A stretch of DNA of 39,563 nucleotides from Lachnospiraceae bacterium (GTDB lineage: Bacteria; Bacillota; Clostridia; Lachnospirales; Lachnospiraceae). Positions 33,944 through 39,563 of this stretch are shown piece by piece. Where the stretch lies: positions 1 to 39,563 of the forward strand of contig JAIKZO010000150.1 in assembly GCA_024682115.1 (NCBI GenBank), given 5' to 3'. Made by a program: the position numbers and the translations under genes. Within the stretch, counting starts at the first letter, position 1, and the number at the start of each line of letters is the position of its first letter. Under the pieces are notes generated by a model, which did not search any database, was not told where the DNA came from, and saw only the letters and a program-made list of their open reading frames with translations.

Positions 33944-33964
33944 ACGGATACACCATGCATCCGT
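33944..33964 (-). terminator. Weak terminator or attenuator hairpin before the lipoprotein gene
   Basis: On the minus strand a 9-bp stem with one G-T pair closes a 3-base loop and is followed by TTTTGG. It lies after the stop of the ABC binding-protein gene and only 28 bases before the lipoprotein ATG, so it either ends the importer operon weakly or lies in the lipoprotein leader. Confidence 0.45.
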
Positions 33965-34005
33965 CCGTTCACGATTTTATATGATATACCAAATGAAAAG
34001 ATAAT

Positions 34006-35613
34006 TCAATCCGTTGTTTTTTCTTCTTTTTTCTTTTTAAGGATCTGCATCAGGCGTACGGATCCTATCATCACCCACGAAACGGCAAGGACGGTAAGAA
34101 GGATGACCGATGCTTTCGGCAAAGGTCCCATGGATTCCTTCTTCATCGCACCGGACAGATTTGAGTCGAGTTTGTAAAGACTCTTAACGTCCTGATACAT
34201 CTTTTCAAGGAAGGCATCATCAACCTTCGTTCCGCGCCTTTCGGCCTTGGTTACGTTTTCTATGAGCGCACCCGCCGCATCTCTTAATGAAGCCGATCCG
34301 TTAAATACGGGTGTCACGAACGTATTGCTCATGTTGTTAAGAAGAAGTTTTGCGGCTTCCTCTTTTATGATGTAATGATCGTTCTCATCGGTGCCGGCAA
34401 GTGAAAGATATTCCCTGTATTCATCAGACTCCTGAGCTTTCCTTGTCACGGGAACGTATCCTTCGGTCTCGGAATAGGCCGTCTGAACTTCGTTCGTCAG
34501 AAGGAACTGGGTAAAGAGCCATGATGCCAGGACTTCCTGCGGATCATCCTTGTTAAATACACATACCGAAGGGCCCTGTGATATCATGCGGGGAGAAGAA
34601 ACATCAAACTGCGGTATGGGTCTTACGACCGTCGTAAACTGCTTTTTACTTGCTTCTGCGATATCGGAAAGCGGAGCGTCTGAACCCATCCATGTGGCTC
34701 CCGCCGTCGAATCAAGTGCGAATATACACTGGCCCGCGTTAAGGAAATTACCGGGATAGCTTGAGATCTTAAAAGTAGAAAACGCACCCGACTTTGCATG
34801 AACCGCAACCTCTTTGAGCAGTTCCGTCGTTGTATCGTTAAATATCTCTATGTCGCCTTCGGATGTGGAATAGCCCGCATTCTTCTGTTTGAGCATGGAG
34901 ATCATCATGTTATCGGTCGATTTATATATGAACGGGATCAGAACCTTCTGTCCGTTCACTGCAAAATTGCCCGAAGCATCTTTTTCCATCGCCTTCTCGG
35001 ATACTTCCCAGACAAAATCCCACGTCAGGACGTCGGGAACTTCATATCCGAGTGCTTTTACGAGATCCTCGTTGATATATAAAGCTTCCGTCGATCTCAT
35101 GAAAGGAAGCGCATAGCACTCACCGTTAAGATAGCATTCGTTAAGGAATTCCGGAACGACCTCATCCCTTTTGGGAGAATCGAACTTCACACCGTCGGCG
35201 CCGAGTCCGTACTTCGGATCATCGATAAGCCGGTCGAGCGGCACAACGACATTTATCCCGCTCATGTATGTTGCGATGTGATCGGGATAGGTTATGCACA
35301 CATTAGGGGTCGTCGACGTCGAGATGTTCGTGATGACATCATTGTAGATACGGCCGTAATCGGTATAAAGCCGCATATTGACTTTGATATTGGGATAAAG
35401 CTTTTCGAAATCGCTTATCGCTTTTTTATAGATATCAGACTGGACTTTGTTCGTATCGTTCTTTGCCCAGAAAGTGATCTCGTAAGAACGGGACTCATCG
35501 AACTCTTCGGGAATCTCAAATTCGGGAAGGCCCTTTGATCCGTGGCAACCTGACAGTAATGTCATAATGATCATTGTCGCAGCAACGATACAAAGCTTTG
35601 CTTTTTTCATCAT
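34006..35613 (-). CDS. CUT1-type solute-binding lipoprotein with C-terminal membrane helix
   Basis: This 535-residue protein has a lipobox (LLSGC, Cys23) and a family-1 solute-binding fold starting with YEITFWAKNDTNKVQSDIYK, then LPFMRSTEALYINEDL, with PNVCITYPDHIATYMSG and GFxP-like EGYVPVTRKA. Residues about 501-524 form a membrane helix (KASVILLTVLAVSWVMIGSV) with a basic tail KKKKEE, which most binding proteins lack. It would be held at both ends. The start overlaps the permease stop by four bases (ATGA). It serves the importer formed with the two permeases and ATPase upstream. UgpB-like glycerol-3-phosphate or sugar binding is possible but unproven. Confidence 0.92.
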   Translation of the reverse strand: MMKKAKLCIVAATMIIMTLLSGCHGSKGLPEFEIPEEFDESRSYEITFWAKNDTNKVQSDIYKKAISDFEKLYPNIKVNMRLYTDYGRIYNDVITNISTSTTPNVCITYPDHIATYMSGINVVVPLDRLIDDPKYGLGADGVKFDSPKRDEVVPEFLNECYLNGECYALPFMRSTEALYINEDLVKALGYEVPDVLTWDFVWEVSEKAMEKDASGNFAVNGQKVLIPFIYKSTDNMMISMLKQKNAGYSTSEGDIEIFNDTTTELLKEVAVHAKSGAFSTFKISSYPGNFLNAGQCIFALDSTAGATWMGSDAPLSDIAEASKKQFTTVVRPIPQFDVSSPRMISQGPSVCVFNKDDPQEVLASWLFTQFLLTNEVQTAYSETEGYVPVTRKAQESDEYREYLSLAGTDENDHYIIKEEAAKLLLNNMSNTFVTPVFNGSASLRDAAGALIENVTKAERRGTKVDDAFLEKMYQDVKSLYKLDSNLSGAMKKESMGPLPKASVILLTVLAVSWVMIGSVRLMQILKKKKEEKTTD

Positions 35614-36455
35614 CCCTTTGTACCTCCGCTCGCAACACCTTCCATGATCTTCTTATGGAATACGAGGAAAAGAATGATGAGCGGAAGGGAAATGACAACG
35701 ACCGCCGCCATCATGGCAGGGATGTTCTCGCGTCCGAAACCGTTCTCCCTGATCTCCTGTATTCCGTTTGACACAAGGAAATAATCGGATTTATCCGTAA
35801 TGAGCCTCGGCCATACGAATGAATTCCAGCATTCGATGACCTTCAGGATTATTATCGTTATCATGGTCGGGCGGCAGATCGGGATGAGGACCTTAAGAAG
35901 ATACCTTAAGTCCGAGGTGCCGTCTACTTTTGAAGCGTAGTAAAGATCGTCGCTTACACCGGCAAAGTTTTCCTTCAGCAGGTAGATATAAAATACCGAC
36001 GTGACGGACGGAAGTATGAGTCCCGTAAACGTGTTACGCAGGTTGAGGCTTGTGATCGTGGCAAAGTTCGTGATTATCACCAGTTCGTTGGGTATCATCA
36101 TGAGTGCAAGGAAAAGCGTGAAGACCAGGTCCTTGCCTTTAAAATCAAGACGTGCAAAAGCAAATGCCGCAAGCGTGATCACAACCAGCATTATCGCAGT
36201 CGTAACGAGCGTGAATATGAGTGTATTGAAAAGATATCTTCCAAGAGGGACCGCCGTGAACGCATCCGCATAGTTCTGCATAGTGGGCGATGTCGCATAG
36301 AACTTCGGAACATATTCCGAGTTGTACGAGCTGTAGCTCTTTACCGAAGAAAGCAGCATCCAGTAGAACGGGAATAAGACTATTACCGCCCAGAGTGCCA
36401 GACAAATATAGATGAAAGCCTTTTTAAATCTGTTTTTTATCAAATATCCGTTCAT
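35610..36455 (-). CDS. ABC sugar permease, UgpE/MalG-type
   Basis: This 281-residue permease has six helices and an EAA-like loop, YYASKVDGTSDLRYLLKVLIP. The first part (AVIVLFPFYWMLLSSVKSYSSYNSEYVPKFY) and the end (KKIMEGVASGGTKG) are typical of MalG/UgpE-type CUT1 permeases. AAAGGA precedes the ATG. It follows the MalF/UgpA-type gene after 47 bases that contain a short triple repeat, and its stop overlaps the binding-protein start. It forms the channel with the upstream permease. Confidence 0.93.
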   Translation of the reverse strand: MNGYLIKNRFKKAFIYICLALWAVIVLFPFYWMLLSSVKSYSSYNSEYVPKFYATSPTMQNYADAFTAVPLGRYLFNTLIFTLVTTAIMLVVITLAAFAFARLDFKGKDLVFTLFLALMMIPNELVIITNFATITSLNLRNTFTGLILPSVTSVFYIYLLKENFAGVSDDLYYASKVDGTSDLRYLLKVLIPICRPTMITIIILKVIECWNSFVWPRLITDKSDYFLVSNGIQEIRENGFGRENIPAMMAAVVVISLPLIILFLVFHKKIMEGVASGGTKG

Positions 36456-36520
36456 ATCCGGTCCTTTATCTTATCGAAGTCTTCCTGTCTTATCGAACCC
36501 ATTTATCTTATCGAGGTCTT
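36456..36520 (-). repeat. Triple TCGATAAGA repeat at the permease-permease junction
   Basis: On the minus strand TCGATAAGA occurs three times at the 3' end of the upstream permease gene and in the 47-bp gap, and the first and third copies share a longer stretch close to AAGACYTCGATAAGATAAA including the stop codon. This looks like a short local duplication. Confidence 0.6.
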
Positions 36521-37396
36521 TTTGCTGACCATGAGGTTTACGACGGTTATCGTAAGAACTATGGCAAAGAGGATTATCGCCGCTGCCGATGCATACGACG
36601 GATAGCCTCCCGAATTGCCGTAGAGCATGTCGTATATATATCCGACTATCGTGTTCATCCCGGCCGAATTAAGGTCCGTTCCGAACAGAGCGACTTCATC
36701 GGAATACGCCTTGAACGCTCCGATAAATCCCGTGATTATAAGGTAAAATACCATGGGTGATATCATCGGAAGCGTGATCTTAAAGAACATATCAATGCTG
36801 CTCGTGCCGTCGACTTCCGCCGCACTGTAATATACCTTCGGAACCGAAGCGAGCGCCGATGTAAGTATGAGGATCTTAAACGGGAGCACGACCCAGATAG
36901 TGTAAAAACACATAACGAACATCTTCGCGGGATAAGGGCCCGTGATGAAATCCACGCTCTTTCCCCCGAAGAAATTAATGAACATGTTGATGAGACCGTC
37001 CGAATAAGCCGTCTTTTTAAACAGGATCATGAAGACGAGTCCGACCGCAAGGGTGTTGGTAACATACGGAAGGAAATATATCGTCTGAAAAAGATCCTTG
37101 AGCGGCTTTATCGAACTGAGCCCAAGTGAGATCAGCAGTGCTATGAGCGTCGAAAGCGGCACCGTTATTATGACTATGATGAACGTGTTCTTAAGTGCGG
37201 AAATGAAATAAGGATCCCTCAGGACATAACCGTAATTATATCCGCCCGTTCCGAAATAGCTCTGAGAGGCAAAGTTATAGCCCTCTTCAAAGGAATAGAC
37301 GAACACGTCCACGAGGGGATAGATCATGAACGCACCCAGAAACAGTATGGCAGGCAGAAGATAAAGCCATCCTTTTAACTGACTGTTCTTAACCAT
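36503..37396 (-). CDS. ABC sugar permease, UgpA/MalF-type
   Basis: This 297-residue permease has six helices, with a typical opening (GWLYLLPAILFLGAFMIYPLVDVFVYSF). The EAA loop reads YSAAEVDGTSSIDMFFKITLP. It starts eight bases inside the end of the ATPase gene, so translation is coupled. The partner is the next permease. Its C-terminus (VSKKTSIR) is encoded by a short stretch that is repeated in the following gap. Confidence 0.93.
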   Translation of the reverse strand: MVKNSQLKGWLYLLPAILFLGAFMIYPLVDVFVYSFEEGYNFASQSYFGTGGYNYGYVLRDPYFISALKNTFIIVIITVPLSTLIALLISLGLSSIKPLKDLFQTIYFLPYVTNTLAVGLVFMILFKKTAYSDGLINMFINFFGGKSVDFITGPYPAKMFVMCFYTIWVVLPFKILILTSALASVPKVYYSAAEVDGTSSIDMFFKITLPMISPMVFYLIITGFIGAFKAYSDEVALFGTDLNSAGMNTIVGYIYDMLYGNSGGYPSYASAAAIILFAIVLTITVVNLMVSKKTSIR

Positions 37397-38504
37397 CGAT
37401 GAACCTTATCCTTTCTTCCGTCTCTTTGTCGAAAGCAAATACCTTGTGCGGCTTTAATGAGAAGTTAACATGTGAAAGACTTAAGTCCACCGTGTTGTCC
37501 GAATTGACTATGGATCTGATGGTCCCGCTCTCACTGATGAGGGAAGCATGTTTTGAAACTATGCTCACATCCCTTCCCATGACTTCGAGCCTTCCGAGCT
37601 CGCATTTTAAAGGTCCGTTATCATCAATGATGAAACCTTCCGGTCTCACCGCAACATAAACGTTTTTTGTTCCGGAGGTATCAGTCTTTACATCAAGCAC
37701 CCTGTCATCTCCGATGAAAAGACCGCCGTTTTCGATCTTTCCTTCAAAAACGTTGATCGGAGGAGTTCCGAGGAATTTTGCCACAAAAAGGTTCACGGGA
37801 TCGTCATAGACATCCTGCGGTCTTCCCATCTGCATCATCTCTCCGGACTTCATTACTACGATAAGATCGCATATGCTCATCGCCTCGTCCTGATCATGTG
37901 TTACAAAGATCGTCGTTATATCTGTCTTTCGCTGAATACGCCTGATCTCTTCTCTGGTCTGAAGCCTCAGTCTCGCATCGAGGTTCGACAAAGGCTCATC
38001 AAGAAGCAATACTCTCGGCGCTTTTACCAAAGCTCTGGCGATCGCAACTCTCTGCTGCTGTCCACCCGAAAGCTCCGAAGGCTTTCTGTCAAGGAGCTCG
38101 TCTATCTGTACGAGTGATGCGGCTTCCTTTACGCGCTTTTCCATCTCTTCTTTGGAAAGCTTGTCCTCTCCCTTGAGATTTTCGAGCGGGAATCTTATAT
38201 TCTTGAACACCGTAAGATGCGGGTAAAGAGCGTAACTCTGGAAAACAAGTCCCACGCCTCTTTGCTGTGCGGGAAGCTTGGTAACATCATCTTCTCCGAA
38301 AAAGATCTTTCCTTCGGTCGGTTTTTCAAGTCCGGATATGAGATTCAGGGTCGTTGATTTGCCGCAGCCCGAGGGTCCGAGCAGACCGACCAGCTTACCG
38401 TCCGGTATCTCAAAGTCAAAGTTATTTACAGCTATGACGTCTCCGCCCTGCTTCTTGTTTCTGTTCGGAAATTTCTTCGTGAGGTTTTTGAGTACGATTT
38501 TCAT
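37389..38504 (-). CDS. ABC importer ATPase, MsmX/UgpC/MalK type
   Basis: This 371-residue ATPase carries all motifs: Walker A GPSGCGKST, Q-loop LVFQSYALYPHLTV, signature LSGGQQQRVAIARAL, Walker B VLLLDEPLSNLDA and switch His VTHDQDEA. Residues about 240-371 are the OB/TOBE regulatory domain found in CUT1 ATPases. It is first in a four-gene order (ATPase, two permeases, binding protein), with overlaps that show one operon. AAGGAAAG precedes the ATG. As an MsmX-type enzyme it could also energise the LplABC-type importer, which has no ATPase of its own. Confidence 0.95.
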   Translation of the reverse strand: MKIVLKNLTKKFPNRNKKQGGDVIAVNNFDFEIPDGKLVGLLGPSGCGKSTTLNLISGLEKPTEGKIFFGEDDVTKLPAQQRGVGLVFQSYALYPHLTVFKNIRFPLENLKGEDKLSKEEMEKRVKEAASLVQIDELLDRKPSELSGGQQQRVAIARALVKAPRVLLLDEPLSNLDARLRLQTREEIRRIQRKTDITTIFVTHDQDEAMSICDLIVVMKSGEMMQMGRPQDVYDDPVNLFVAKFLGTPPINVFEGKIENGGLFIGDDRVLDVKTDTSGTKNVYVAVRPEGFIIDDNGPLKCELGRLEVMGRDVSIVSKHASLISESGTIRSIVNSDNTVDLSLSHVNFSLKPHKVFAFDKETEERIRFIDG

Positions 38505-38894
38505 GTTCTTTCCTTAGAATCTCTGTTTTTTCTTATAATTTCTGTTTATATTATTACTGTTTTTCTAAACATTTATATTTTATATGCATTAATTTTTCCC
38601 GCTGATTCTTCCCCAGCTGCCCGTTTTACAGCGGGATTTAAAAATCTATGTTTCTCGCTGCCTGAATTGGCGTAAAGGTTTGCTTTTCAACAGCGGAATT
38701 CATCATTTTGAGTTTTTCGCCGTCCAAAAATGGCCAAACACTGCGTTTGCTACAGCGGGATTCACAAATCGTGTATTTCCGATGCTTTTTCTCCGGCGTA
38801 GCGGTGCATAAAGCAGCAAGGGACGCTGCTTAAACACCGACGCCTCCGCAGAGTCTGCTCAGGCAAACAGCCTCCCTGCAGACATCCGCATATT
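38505..38894. other. 390-bp non-coding region
   Basis: No convincing gene is seen here. The part nearest the ATPase gene (38505-38600) is AT-rich and probably holds its promoter, but no box pair at good spacing stands out. The rest is dominated by imperfect repeats with a 62-bp period. No terminator is seen after the FRG gene. Confidence 0.6.
38628..38813. repeat. Imperfect tandem repeats with 62-bp period
   Basis: Copies begin at 38628, 38690 and 38752, each opening with ACAGCGGRATTYA, exactly 62 bp apart. The first two share further blocks (TTTYTCGCYG, and AATTGGC/AAATGGC) and a TTTGC end; the third diverges after about 30 bases. A weaker partial copy may precede 38628. The repeats are non-coding and lie between the FRG gene and the importer operon. 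Confidence 0.65.
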
Positions 38895-39563
38895 TCATAT
38901 CTCATATGCGTGCTTGAGGTCCTGAGAGATATGATCGAGATCCGGATATATCGATGCTTCCGTGATGCCGAAAACACGAAGCGAATCGATGAAGTATTTC
39001 TTGCGTTCCTTCGGGATGATTATCTTGTAAAGAGTATCTTCGTCGCAGATATCCTCGAGTCTTCTGAGTGAATTATGGACCGTGAAGTTCGCCTGCTGAG
39101 AGTACATTCTCAGGTTGTTATCCGTTGAGGAAACGGCCAGGATCCTGTCATCGAGTTCGTGGTTGTGGTGATTGTGCTTAAATGCCGGAAGCAGCATTTC
39201 CTGCGTGGTCTCCGCATCGTTCGGATAGATGCAGTAACCGAAACCCTGCGTCTCGTTAAGAGACATCGGGGAAAGAACCCAGACCCCGGCATCCTTGTCC
39301 GGAACCTGCTTGTATGTCTCTGTCGCAAAGAACGAAGCTATAAGAGGAGATCTGCTCCAGTCGAGCATTCTCGTGGGGAGTCCGTAATGCTGCATGATCG
39401 CTACCCACGCCGCGTAATTTTTCTTATCGGGCGGATTGTTCATTATCTGCCTTGCTTTCATGTAGAAATCGTTTGTTATGAACCTTTCCACATCTATCCT
39501 TTTCTGGGTACGCTGTATGGAAGGGATCAAAGGAAGATCCGCATCATCTTCTCCGCGATACCA
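38895..39563 (-). CDS. FRG-domain protein (5' end beyond window)
   Basis: The frame stays open to the right edge, giving 222 visible residues starting WYRGEDDADLP; a TTG at 39530 is internal, not the start. The FRG signature is clear: WYRGEDDADLPLIPSIQR, then WVAIMQHYGLPTRMLDWSRSPLIASFFAT, in the order expected for the family. FRG proteins are often found in accessory regions and have been proposed as toxins or defence proteins, but their biochemical activity is unsettled. The C-terminal part after about residue 160 (RLEDICDEDTLYKIIIPKERKKYF) has the FRG-associated pattern of an alpha/beta tail. Upstream partners cannot be seen. Confidence 0.88.
   Translation of the reverse strand, partial: WYRGEDDADLPLIPSIQRTQKRIDVERFITNDFYMKARQIMNNPPDKKNYAAWVAIMQHYGLPTRMLDWSRSPLIASFFATETYKQVPDKDAGVWVLSPMSLNETQGFGYCIYPNDAETTQEMLLPAFKHNHHNHELDDRILAVSSTDNNLRMYSQQANFTVHNSLRRLEDICDEDTLYKIIIPKERKKYFIDSLRVFGITEASIYPDLDHISQDLKHAYEI

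Noticed and set aside
38628-38813. CRISPR array
   Set aside because: The period is fixed, but the copies diverge throughout rather than having identical repeats and unique spacers, and there are no cas genes.
39110-39530. TTG at 39530 as the start of the FRG gene
   Set aside because: The frame continues to the edge with WYRGEDDADLP, part of the FRG signature, so the gene starts outside the window.

Overview
The window looks like chromosome of a low-to-mid GC Gram-positive Clostridia, most likely a Lachnospiraceae-type gut or rumen bacterium. The evidence is strong GGAGG ribosome sites, lipoprotein signal peptides, VanW, DUF5722-like and DUF6077-like envelope proteins, LplABC/CUT1 sugar transporters and many membrane c-di-GMP proteins. 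No rRNA, tRNA, IS element or CRISPR array was seen. Almost every gene is on the minus strand; the one clear plus-strand gene is a pseudaminic acid synthase (pseI). Genus-level assignment is not possible from the sequence alone.

Region A (1-14710, transcribed right to left) is one tightly packed run of 12 genes with gaps of 38 nt or less and several overlaps. In transcription order they encode a secreted TIM-barrel-like DUF5722 protein, a secreted VanW protein, two GT-C glycosyltransferases, an acyltransferase-3 fused to a beta-propeller-like domain through an internal lipobox, a DUF6077-like membrane protein split over two genes, an MBOAT acyltransferase with an SGNH partner, a pair of SMR half-transporters resembling the ArnE/ArnF flippase, and a membrane-anchored stalk protein ending in a cell-wall-binding-like repeat that is cut by the left edge. 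Together they look like a machine that flips, assembles, acylates and displays a surface glycopolymer. This is the best candidate for an undescribed system here.

Region B (14795-17110) holds a zinc-ribbon membrane protein and the divergent pseI around a shared control region containing an inverted repeat and a direct repeat, closed by a bidirectional terminator.

Region C (17145-20880) is an LplABC-type ABC importer: two permeases, then a solute-binding protein with its own near-consensus promoter. It has no ATPase gene and probably borrows one.

Region D (20941-26964) is a signalling unit: two tandem paralogous membrane EAL phosphodiesterases followed by a methyl-accepting chemotaxis protein. 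Region E (27030-33029) runs from a COG2509 flavoprotein through a GGDEF cyclase and a GNAT-membrane fusion to aroC and a DAHP synthase, so shikimate-pathway genes sit behind a c-di-GMP gene.

Region F (33178-38504) holds a small lipoprotein and a second, complete CUT1 importer (ATPase, two permeases, and a binding protein with both a lipobox and a C-terminal membrane helix). Region G (38505-39563) has a 390-bp non-coding stretch with imperfect repeats of 62-bp period, followed by an FRG-domain gene cut by the right edge.
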